Assembly: GCA_012932295.1 (NCBI GenBank)
Contig: JAAONU010000002.1
Span: 39,801,521-39,865,520 of the forward strand
Length of the DNA stretch: 64,000 nucleotides
Direction of reading: 5' to 3'
DNA from: Cyclina sinensis
Taxonomy: Eukaryota > Mollusca > Bivalvia > Venerida > Veneridae
Within the stretch, counting starts at the first letter, position 1, and each line of letters opens with the position of its first letter. The translations under genes were made by a program, and so were the position numbers. Below, one piece after another: positions 26,500 to 38,900 of this stretch. Under the pieces are notes generated by a model, which made no database searches, was not told the DNA's origin, and saw only the letters and a program-made list of their open reading frames with translations.

Positions 26500-29400
26500 T
26501 TTTTACTAAGCCCAATATTAACACATAAAAAACTAATTTCAAACACAAAATGCCTTAAAGTTTACGATATGCCTTAAAATTCAGTACTTCGCCACCATCT
26601 TGCCAAAATGTTTGACCATGACCTTGACGGGTTCATCAGTGCGGACGATTAAGAAAACAATACCACGTGCTTTTAACTCCGCAGCATTTGTTTACAAGTA
26701 TCCAAAAGAATTATCATTGCAAGAGTGTCTTAATATAGACCCAATGCTTTCTGTTACACTTGTCACTTGTCAATTTTATACATGTATAGTTTCCTTACTC
26801 CTACAAACAGGTGCTGTCAAGCAGTTTGTTTACGATTTAGTCTAAAGATAGATAGTCGTGTTTGTTTTCTAAGCAGTTTGTGCAGTTATGTCATACGAGA
26901 TCTTGCACGAAGCTGCTGACTGTAAGTCGGAGAAACTGATATTTCTCTGTGAAACAAGCAATTTCATTATATTTTTTAATATTTCAATAGTTTAAATGGT
27001 ATGAAATGATATTGAACTCATTGATTTATCGAATAATGCACAAGATTAAATTGTGAAAAGGGTATTTGCAAGGTAAAAAGAAGTTAAACTGAATGTGTGT
27101 TATTCTGGCTAGATTTCGCAACAGGTCTGATCCAAAACTTTAATGCCTGCATCATATAAATGAATAAAATGTTAAAAAAGCGGCTTATAAAGTTTTGGAA
27201 GCCAGAATCTAACATGCCGGGTATCTCGAGAAAACATTATAATAACCATTTTAAATCAAAGTAACAACATATTCTCTTCTTTATCTCTGATTAAGTGTTT
27301 CAATATAAGAGATAACAGAAATACATGTACATCACTTTCAAGATTGTTTTTGCGTCATTATATGGAAGGGCATGTCTTTGAACACACACATTCCGCCAGC
27401 TCAATGCTGACATAGAATGTTTAGTATGTTTTGTGAAGGGTCAAACTTAAAACAATCACCTCTTTATCTTTCATCAAGTAACAAAAGTTATTAAAGAATG
27501 TTCAGTGTTCAAGGCAAGAGAAAACTATAGAATAGAATGACAGTATGGGGGGAAAACCTTCATTTTAATAAATCTGATATAAACATCAATTAAATGCCAA
27601 TTAACCCCAGAATCAAAACAATTAACGCCTTTTACGGCTTTTAAGAAATGTTGATAGACACCTGTCAATAGCCAAAAACTATAACACTTCCATTGCTTTG
27701 CTTCCCTAACTGAGACACAGAGATTATCGAGTAAACCACTCAGTTTTAATAAATAAATAGATGATTGCATTCTAATCTGTGTCCTTATTGTAATAAATGA
27801 ACTTAATCTGTTTCCCCAGGGAAGATTTGAAACAGAGAAATACACAGCATGTCACCTCCATTCGTAATCGGCGATCCTGGGACTGTCCGAGATACAGAAC
27901 TTTGATGTTTATTTTTTTTTCGGAAAATCAAAAAAATACTAAAGTTTTTAAGGTCTTTCTGTGAGACCGTGAGAAGGTTTAAAAATACATGTATGTGAGT
28001 TTTTACCTCACGACATGAGACATGGCATGTATGATAATGGAGTATAGCGTTATGAACAGTATAAAACTTCTGTTTAGAATTTCTGTTTTCGTTTGCTCTC
28101 ACATGACTGTACACATTCGTGTACGTGCTCACATAATATCTGTACTTTGAATATTGGACCATAAAAACCACAGGCATTTCGTTACATGGATAAATGTCCC
28201 ACAAAACAAAGTATGAAAGTTACATTAAATTTGATTGAGATGTTTAGATTGAGGTTGTTTAACAATTTAATGTCTAATTTCTATTTATTGCATAACAGAC
28301 TGGAAGTGGTGTCACGAAAAGTTTTGTAAACATGCTATGAAATTCATTTGAGAGAAATCAGAGGTGCTGTGGAAAAAATGTTTTTACTTTGTATGGAGTT
28401 TTTTATTGCTATATTTAGAAAAAAAGATTCAACTATCAGAGACAGTAATAGTTATATTGCATCTGTCAGCTTAAATTACAGGAAATCTGAAGTAAAGTGA
28501 CACTCAGATTCATTCTTATGAACTTTCATACTTTATGTTGGTTATATAGTGGTTCAGAACATTTATCCATGAAACAAATGCCTGTGCTGAGATTGGTGAA
28601 AATGTTATGTTGCAGAACGGTTCACGTGGTACAACAAACACATGCTTCAGGGATACCATATTCTGTATTTAACTGGAATTCCCCAAGTAGGCTTTTACAA
28701 AAAATGCAATTCCATGCAGAGTGACCTGCGCGAACCAAATTTTTTTGTCAGAAAACATGCTTCACCAGCAGTAATGAGGGAGAGTAGAAAATAACTTTTT
28801 TGAATTCAACCGTTTAACTGTGAACAAGCTGCTATAAGGTCTTATTACAACATAGACACATCGCCTTGTGGTTCTGTAGATATTTTTGGGGATATAATGA
28901 TAATGAACAACTCTTGTATCAAATCTAAAGGAGATCACAGTATAGTAGATTTATTTAAGTCAAAAGAACCACAGACTATCGATTTGATATTTTTCTTCTT
29001 AAAATTATTGCATATTGTGCAAACTGGCCATAATATTTTTTCTTATATCATAGACGAAGTGATAGGCATTTAGTGAAGCCATGTTATTTTTTTTGATATT
29101 ACACTAGTGTAATAACACTTTGAGGTTAACATCATTAACAATACGCTTGTGACATATGCACATACATGTATACAGACAAAACAGTTTCTGTGCATTTCTG
29201 TCACCATTCACTTACAAAACTTCTATGATATATATTTGTGGTCATGTAATATTGGAATTTTGCTAGAAGAAAAATGATAAAAACTCAGCGGAACCTCAGT
29301 TTTTGTCGTTTTAAATAACTCATGTAATACATTCTGTATAACATGACCACTCATTTAATTTCTTCTATATATTCCATGTGAAATTTTTCTTAATAGGGTA

Positions 29401-29900
29401 GAACTGATAACTTAATTCATAAAACAGTTGCACAGTAAACAGAGTTAAGACAGCACTTTTTCTTCACTGGTTAACATTTTGGGGCACTTTTGTACCAGTT
29501 GTACCATAACACAAGTATACAAGTTACATATGAGTTGCTTTGTACTGGTATGTTTTTGCAGTGATATGCTTAGTTTGACATTCCTTCTTGGATTTCTTCT
29601 TAGGAAAGCAGTATCTTGGGTACTCTAGTTATAGCAAATTATCTGTAACAGAGTTGCATACAATTTGCATAATGAGTACTTAATAATATCTGAGAATGAC
29701 TGAAGTGGTTTCCAAACTGGAGCATTCTTGATAGCCTATCATTGAAACAAGAAACAGAACTTTGGACAAGTACCTGAAACCTTGTTGTGGAGGCAACTTT
29801 TATTTTTCCCTTTTTTCTACAAATACAATAGCTGTATGATTTTTTTATGTATACAGAGTGAAAGGAGAAACAGTTATCATTTCTTTGACTACTTACAGTA
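26500..29900. other. Region upstream of FYCO1, no gene recognised
   Basis: AT-rich sequence. Minus-strand open frames at 27525-27845 and 27803-28204 (106 and 133 codons) overlap in different frames and have no recognisable domain. A perfect 18-bp palindrome TATTACACTAGTGTAATA is at 29097-29114. The promoter and first non-coding exon of the FYCO1 homologue should lie in the right part, but I cannot place them. Confidence 0.45.
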
Positions 29901-29920
29901 AACACAGCGATTCTTCAGAA

Positions 29921-29938
29921 ATGGCGCACCTTAGTTAA
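29921..29938 (+). promoter_or_regulatory. Five-codon upstream open reading frame before FYCO1
   Basis: ATGGCGCACCTTAGTTAA encodes MAHLS then stop. It ends two bases before the main ATG at 29941. If it is part of the mature leader it would force termination and re-initiation and so dampen or condition translation of the FYCO1 homologue. An acceptor-like TTACAG at about 29892-29897 could begin this exon. It could also be ignored by leaky scanning. Confidence 0.5.
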
Positions 29939-29940
29939 CA

Positions 29941-32900
29941 ATGTCATCAGCTTTTGAACGTTTTAAGCACAGAATTGTTGTGCAACAAGGACAGAATGGT
30001 AACAGCAGTAACAATGAAGCACCTGGGACACCATCAGCCCAAAGCCCCAGTACATCTGTACTTGCTGTGGCTGCACAGCCATCAAAAATTATGCAAGATG
30101 TTTTAGGTAAGGCAATAACCAACTAAAATTTAGGTAAGGCACAGCCAGCTATAATTTGCAAAATGTTTTAAGGTATTGTCCACAGAAATTATGCAAGATG
30201 TTTTAGGTAATGCTTTAAGCCAGCTATAATTTGCAAAATGTTTTAAGGTATAGTTCAAGATTGAAATTAGTTCAACGTCATATCATTGAAATCAGTTTCA
30301 ACAGTTTTAAGATCTCTCCTGCACCCTAAGTAAAAGGAAATGTTAACTCTAATGCTTGCAAGAAGTAACAGACTTCTTAATATATTGTTTGCTATCATTT
30401 TGATGTTGTATTAGCTTTCTGCTTTGGACAGAGTGGAGCATTTTCTGAGATGAATGGGAGAAATGTTACAATGCTTACACTGTATTTACAGATTGTATAC
30501 AGAGCTTGAAGACCACTTTTGATGAAGATGGCACACCTGTGGACGACAATAATCAAACTCTGCATAGATTCTGTGCTAAACTTGAATTCTTGCTGCAGTC
30601 TGACATGAAAGGTTTGTGAAGTTATGTGATTTTAAAAAAAAAATTCAAGATGTTTCTTTATTATTGAAATTTTGATTTATTGGTATGGTAGTGGAATTTG
30701 ATCCCTAACTCCATAATCCCTACCTTAGAATTGTTTTCAATGAAATCTTTTGAAAAAAACATACATATTGTAACCTTTTAACAGTAGTCATTCAGTTTTA
30801 AGTAATCTGCATGCTTGAAATGCTGATGAAGTATTCATTTTATACCATAGAGCTTCACAAGAAAATGTGCACTTGTTAATTTACAGGAAGACATACTGTG
30901 TAATGTATATTTGTACAGGTTGAACATTGTGATTGCATTTTTTAACAGGTTGACTTTATCTTATATTTTTCTGTTTGATAGACAAGAAGTCTATCACTGG
31001 TAGGAGGAAGGATTACTGGGAGTATTTCTGTGAATGTCTGGCTCCTCTTAAAGGTGTCAATGATGGCATAAAATATGTAAAAACTACAGGAGACGTAAGT
31101 TGAATTAGTTATTATTACAGTAGTTATTGCTTTAAATCTTTGGGAATAAACATTACCTATTATCTATGTAAAAAAGGGTATTTTCAGTTAATTGATCTCT
31201 ATGCCTCTGTTATAAATTCTGAATCTGTGGTTTCCTTTGATAAAATCATTAAATTAATCATTGTTAGTTGTTTTCAGTTTGATTAAAGTCTTATAGTTAA
31301 AAAAAATGAAATGGAAAACTTTAATTAAAAACTTACAGTTTAAAAAAAAAAATGAAATGGAAGACTTAGAGTTCAACAAAATGAAAAGAAGTTGACTTGT
31401 AGGATTGGAGTAATGAGACATCAATAAAACATCATTTCAGTGTAAGACATCACTAGGAAAGGGTCGTTCTTTCTTACGATTCTGTCTCATGCATCATAGA
31501 TTGGCTGACAGTTTGCAAGCTTGCTGTACTAATGGTAAAACTACAAGGTAAAATATTTCATTTTAGCTTTTAAAGTAGCTAGTTCAGTCACTTATTTCAT
31601 TGTGAGGGTGTCTGTAATATATTGCCCCACTACTGGTCAGCTTAGATTAATTATTCATAGATAAGTCTGGCCTGTTTTTACCTGTGTTATGTGATGGGTA
31701 ACTGTTGTTGAGTTACACAGTGTCTAGAACAGAATTAGAACCTGAACCAAGTGGATATGCTACTTTGCCGCACTGAATACAACACCTGATATATTGCAGT
31801 CTTCTTGAAATAATTACCTAACAAAGGGTCAGAGAAGCAGATTTAATTTATTGCGCAACTGTACTTACACTTTAATCTTCAGATTTGAAGATTAGTTTTA
31901 GTTTGTTATGGTTGTTAATGATATGAACCATATTGATGCTTTGACTCAGCAGCCTAAAACTTCCTTTTGAGTGTGATCTGTTCATTAGTAAAAGCTTTTT
32001 ATTTCTGAATGACAGGAATAAGATACTTTCAAACGTTCTGTTCATTTCAGATGTCAAGACTATTGTTCTTGTTCCATTATTAATTTTCCTTACTAAAACT
32101 CATGTATAGTATGCTTCTGCATATTTCATGATTAAAGTGTCCCGTAGGTTAAAGTTGTGAAGTACTTTATTTCAGTGGTTGGTTTCACCAAAAGTCCATA
32201 TGGCTTCAGCATGACAAAAGTAATATGCTCATAAGTGCACTCTATGACCTAAATGATATCATCTTTGACCTTGCTCCTAGAGGTTATGACCTTGACAATT
32301 CATGGCCATCATTTGCAAGGTAAGTGGAAAAGCTGTTACTGTAATATGGGGAGTCAGTTTCATATGTTGTTATAGCTGCCCTTTGAATTACATTACCATA
32401 GAAACTGAAACCTGGATATTTGCTATTCATTTACAGCAAGTGATCTAGTTTTAAGCTTACTGACTGAACCATTGTAAGGTCTTAAAACTGATATGAACTC
32501 TGTATGACAACATTTTGGAGGCTCTGATCATTGAAATTTCAGCATTGTAGGTGTAAGTATATTTCATGAATTAATTTCAAAAGAATCATTGAAATACTTT
32601 TGCTTATTCCTATTTCCTTATGTTGAATATACAGCTGAAAAACAATTGTTTGAATTAGCCATGGACCTGATTGGTTTTCATATAAACATATTTTTTGTTG
32701 CAGTTGTATTACATCTCTTATTCCTGGCAAATAATACAAAAGTTGCTGTTAAATGTTTTTATAATACAGTGTTGTTTCATTCTATAAAGAATTGCTGAAT
32801 CACATTTTGACTGGTCTGAAACTCATGATCTGAAAATGTTTTATGCTAGCAAAAACAAATTAACATATAGTATATGATTGTCACTGGACTGATTAGAAAT

Positions 32901-35900
32901 TGACAAAAGTATACTAACATTTGTACAGAAAGAGTGATGGACAGCACAGCTGGTCTCTGTCTGAGAGAGCTAGAACCATGAGTATATCCAGCCTCAATAG
33001 TATAAACCAGGTAAGTGTGTCAGTACATGAATTTTTAACTTTTTATGCCCCATGGACTATGTGAATGGAGGAAAATATTGAATTGCTTATGAAAAAAATC
33101 TCTTGTTTCTGTAACACCAGCAAAGTTGTCTTTATGGTATCTCTCTGTAAGGACCATTCCAGTGAAACATCTATTCCATTTCAGGAAGACAAAATAAAGA
33201 AATTCTGTCTGTTGTGCTCTTTATATATAGAGGAGTGGGGGGTCTCTTTTTGTCAAACTTCTAGAGGTGGTTGGTCCATTTTGAAAGTGCCTCCATGTGG
33301 TGTGATATCGCCCTAAGAAAAAAGTTACATTGAAATCTGTTTTTGTTTTATTGCAAAGATGGATGGTTGTATGGTATCTGAATTCTGTAGATAGTTATAG
33401 TTGCAAATGGAGAACCACATATTGATGGTGTATTTTGATGGGTGAAAAGAAGAAAGTTCTAAGTGACATTTAGTTGGAAGCAGATAGAACCTCTTCGCTT
33501 TCACTTCTGTAATTAACCCTTTAACCTGCTAAATTCCTAAAACAGACTTGTCCATCTTTCAAATTTGGCAGTACCATTTAACATTTACAGGCTGGGGTAT
33601 TAGTTATAAAAATACAAACTGAATAGTGGATAGTGCAGATCATGATCAGACTGCACGAATCATTGTCTGCGCTGGTCTTAAAGGCAAACATAATTGTTTC
33701 CAGCAGGATAAAGGTTAAGTGCTTGATACATTGAATATCTTTCTGTTGTCTCAGGTCAGAACTTGTAAAGAGAATTCATTACTGGCCTGGAAACACCTAA
33801 TTGTGCTTACTAGAATATGAAACATAACATTTTGTTTCAGGATACACCATTGAGGGGTCAGTTTTCATCCACTCCAAATGACACATCAGGTATGGATCAG
33901 CTTGCCCAAGAACTGGCGATCTCTGAAAATGTTCGTTCTGACCTTGAGGACAAAATGGAGGCTCTGGAGCAACAAAAACACATATTTCAACAAACCGTTG
34001 CAGAGTCAAAAGGGGAGGTAAACATGCTGGAAAACCAGCTACGAGAGTTGCAGGCAGAGCATAAGGAGTTACAGGCAACCTTCAGAGAATTGGAGAAGAA
34101 GTATGTTCGTAATTGTGAATTTATGTGCTTGTCATGTATTTACCTCTGTATTCATAAAATGTAGGAATTATGTGTAGGAAAATTGCAATAAAAAGAAAAG
34201 AAAGCTTTAACTTGCAATATTGATATTCATTCATACAATGAACAAACAATACAATAAAGTGAGTGCACAAATTTAATACAGTCCTGCACAATCTAGAAAA
34301 TACAGCTATTTTTCTGAGATAGTAGAGAGTTGGATATCAGATTTTATTAGTTTCTGGGTTACAGTTTGGACATGTGTCTGTCTTTTTTTCATGTGAAGTA
34401 CATCTTGCAATGAAATTTGTGATACACATACAAATGACTTTATTTTTGACAATGAATGATAAACAGATAAGAAATCAAAGTTAATGAAACCAAAACTGTC
34501 AATTCTTTCAGGTATGATAAAATGTGTGTGGAATCAGAATTCAAAGACAGAGATGGTAAAACTCAAGAATCTGCTTTCGAAACAAAAATCAGTGAATTGC
34601 GAACTGAAAATGATAAACTTCTAGAAAAAATTACTCTAATTGAGGAAGATTTACAGTTATCACAGGAGAATCTGCAGATTACCTCGACAGAGCGAAATGA
34701 GGCACAGAAAATTGTGGAGGAACTTAAAGAGAAAGTGGTTAGACTTGAAAGAGAGATTGACATTGTAAAGGAGAAGACAGATGAATTTACAAGAAAGGTT
34801 GAGGCAGAGAAGCATGAGTTGTTGCAGAAATTGAAATTGTCAGAAGAGACAGAGAGTGAAAGTCAGAGGTTAGCCAGAACTTTATATCAGAATTTTTTTT
34901 ATTCATTGGTGATTTTATTTCTGCGTTTTTAGCTACTGTATTTCTGCCATGTGTTTGTTGTCTGGTGTCTGTTTCTCTGTCTACATTTAGCTGTCTCTCT
35001 AGACTAAGAGGATACATTTTGCATTCAGTCAACATGGAAGTTGATAAGGATGGTTATCTTGTTGATAACTTGGTCCTATTCAGATATGGGTCACTTTGGT
35101 CACTGGCTTAAATGAAAGAACCCTTGGTAACACTATAGAGGACCCATTTTGAATTCAGTTATCATGATTTTTTTTTTCAAAATGTTTGTGTTGAAGATTT
35201 CTAGGTGAGGATTGAATATTGGTTTACATAACGTTTTAGCTGGTGTATATTTATAGTTACTCATTTCCTTCCATTACAGACCATAAGCCAGCAGATTTGA
35301 AATTAAAGAAAAAGTAGACCATACATCTGTGCTAATTGATACCTTTTGATTTTGTACAATACAAGCTTCCATTCCTGTAGTTTTCACACACACATGTCTT
35401 CTATTGTAATGAGTAAATAAGATAAACCAACAGCTTAAACTCAGCAAAACATTCAGAAACATTCGAAATAAGTTGTCTCATTTTGTTTATTGTATACTAG
35501 CTACAGTACACACTGTGCTTTTTTCAATGACAACTATTTGCACGATACAGTTTCACTAATGTCATTATTTCGCAAAAGGCACACTTCATTATAATATTTT
35601 TTAAAGATCTTCATTATATTTTAACACTAAGTTTATACAACATTATTCAGCCATCTGAATTTCCTAGAGTTTGTGTATTTCTTGATTACAGGAATCTGAG
35701 TGATGTTCAGACAGAGTTAAAAGAACAGTCCTCCTTGGTAGTCAGTTTAGAGAAAAAAGTGTCTGCATTGACCACAGGTTATCAGTGGCTGAACAAACTC
35801 AGGGAAGGAAGCACATTTACGGAGGTAATTAAGAGCTAATTTGTTCTACTGTGAAGCTTTTCAAAATCCTTATAAAGCAAAACAAAGTTGTGTTGAAAAG

Positions 35901-38900
35901 TACCAGTGCTGTTAACAGCAAGACCAGGTAAAGTTCAGCATACTCTGACATCCAAACTTACCACATTAATCACATTCTTTTTACCTGGACCCTGACCTCT
36001 ATCCCCTGACCAGATTTTAAATGTGTGAATATCATTTGGATTGGTTACTGATGACCCCTCGGAAGGAGTAAGTTTTGAATTTCTTTTCTATATCCTCTAC
36101 AGGAAAGTAAGACAGAATGTCAAGGTCAACCATAGTCACAGTTAAAATTTACGTTCAAAACTATACACATGGTTCTTTTTTCATGGATATTGCTTCAAAA
36201 ACAGAAAATAGGTCATGATCATAGTCACCCAAAATGAAAGTTGAAATTTGGAAGCAAAATTATGCATGTAATTCAATTTTCTGTACTGCAGCTTAGAACA
36301 CAAGTAGTGTAAGGTAAACTTCATCCTATGTTGGAGTTAAAATCTACATGTAGATAGGGTCGAAATTTTATAAGTAGCTACAAAACAGAAAGGTCAATAG
36401 ATCAGGGTCAGTCAAGGCCAATATATAAGTCGGAAGGTTCATTCCAGAATTTTTTGGTGATTTTTTTTAGTTTGTCTGTACAAGTCTATATCAAACTAGT
36501 GACCCCTTGAGCTTGGTCACTGTTGAACCTGTCCATGAATTGAGAAGTTTGGTACATAACCTCAAGACAGTGCGTCACACCAATTATCTAAGCTGGGGCA
36601 TTACAGCTTAAGAGAAGATTTGAAAAAAAAAAATATATTAATTATGGCCCCCTTCAAAGAAGCAGGGGTATATTGCTTTGCACATATCTGTTGGTCGGTC
36701 CATCCATACATGTACATCTGTCTGTAGACCAGACCTTGTCTGGTCAATAACTTGGGTACCATTTGCCCTCAGCCTTCAAACTTTATAGGATGGTTGCTCT
36801 TATTGAGTAGAAGACCCTTATTGTTTTTGGGGTCAGTAGGTGAAAGGTCAAGGTCACTGTCACATTGAATTTGAAAACCTTACCACTCAATAACTCCACC
36901 ATTTGGCCCACAGCCTTCTATCTTCATAGAGTGGTTGCTCTTTTTAAGTAGAAGACCACTTTTGCTTTTGTGTTCAGTAGATAGAAGGTTAAGGTCACTG
37001 TCACCTTGATTTTGAAAACCATGTCTGCTAAATAACGCCAGTACCAGTACTTCATAGGACGGTTGCCCTCATTGAGTAGAAGATCCCTATTGATATTGGG
37101 GTTAGTAGGTCATAAGTCAAGGTCACAGTCACCTTCAGTCAGTAACTGGAGAACACTTTGACCAGCAATCCTCAGATTTGGTTGGGCGGTTGGTCATGAC
37201 CGGTAGATGACTCCAATTGATTTCGAGGTCAGTAGGTGAAAGGTCTAGAATAGCTTGTCAACCAATAACTAGAGAACGCTTTGGTTTATAATCCTCAAAT
37301 TTGGCAGGGAGGTCGGACAAGACCTGTAGATGACCTCTATTGATTTTGAGATCAGTTGGTCAAAGGGCAAGGTCACTGTGACCTTGACCACGAAAAACTT
37401 GTCTGATCAATAACTAGAGTGCTTTGCCTACTGTCTTCAGATTTGGTGAGGAGCTTGGTCATAACTGGTAGATGACCCTTTGGATTTTGAGGTCAGTAGG
37501 TCAGATGTCAAGGTCACGATGACCTTAACCACAGAAAGCTTGTCCAGTCAATAACTAGAAAACCTTTTTTGCATGTCATCAGATTTGGTGGGGAGGTTGG
37601 TCGTGACTGGTTGATGACCAGTATTGATTTTGAGGTCAAAGATCAAGGTCTCAGTTACCTTCACTAAAAACTGGTCTACAGTCTTCAGATTTTATTGTAT
37701 GGTTGATTATAATAATTATATATTAAAATATTTCTTTTTAAATGTCATAGTAACCAGAGTTCTACTTAGAATTGAACTGTAAACAAATTTGGTAGGATAT
37801 CATCCAGAGAATATTCCTTTGAAATTTGGTAAACATTTATATAGGTTTTTAATAGGAAAAAGTTGAGCTAAAAAAGGCATATGTTTATTTTTTCAGATTC
37901 CTGATCTGGATGCTACTTCTTCACTTACTTTGAAAGATATCTCTTATTTCGTAACTGGTTTGCAAGAAAAGATTTCCACAGTTAATGAAGAAAAACAGAA
38001 TATATTTGCACAGTATGAAACTTTGTCAGAGAAACATCAAGGACTTGAGCAAGATGCTTCATTAAATAAAGATAAGATAGTTAATCTTGAAAATGCTTTG
38101 GCTAAACTACAAGAAAATGAACACTTATTGAAGCAGAAAGTTGAAGAATTCTATGAAGTAAATGAAAATGATAAAGGCAGTTTGAAACAGATTAAAGAAG
38201 ACATTATGCACAAAGAAAAAGAAATACTGGAATTAAGAGCTTGTAATTCTTCTATTGAACAAGAGAAAAATCAAATTGCAATAGAACTTGAGCAGAAAAG
38301 GTCAGATTTGCAAAATGTTAAGAAAGAAGTAAATATGTATAGAGATGAACTAAATAAAGCTAATGAAATGGCAAGCATGGCAGTGAAAAATTCACAAGAA
38401 AGTTCAGAAAAAATAAAGGTGTTAGAACTGGAGATTAAAGAGAGGAGTATCAATGCTGATAAAATGGTACAAAAAGAAAGGGAAATGGAAAAGACAATAA
38501 GCAGTGTGGAAAAACAATATGAATTACAAAATGAAAGATTGAAAGGCAAAGAAAAAGAAATTGAAAATCTTGTAAATAACCTTAAAAAGCAGTCAGATTC
38601 TAACGATTCCTTAAAACAGAAGTTGGATGAGCTGCAGAAAGAGAAAGATTTATCTGAAGCAGAACTGAAGACTAGTAAGGAGAAACTCGGTGATCTAGAG
38701 AGGAAGATGCAAACTTTGGAAGAGCAGATCTCTGTGGAAAAGCAGAAATTTGAATCACTGAATAATGAATTGGAAAGAGTAAAATTAGAGGCTGTAACTA
38801 AACAGACAGAGCTTGTTAATGAGAGAGATACACTAGCAAGAGAATTGGAATCTTCTAAGAATTCAAATATGTTTAGTGAAAAGGAGATATCACTTTTAAA

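Noticed and set aside
26306..26546. Overlapping proline- and glycine-rich open frames on both strands
   Set aside because: They reflect a GC-rich dispersed repeat fragment.
27803..28204. 133-codon minus-strand open frame
   Set aside because: Composition is ordinary for AT-rich DNA, it overlaps another open frame, and no family resemblance was seen.
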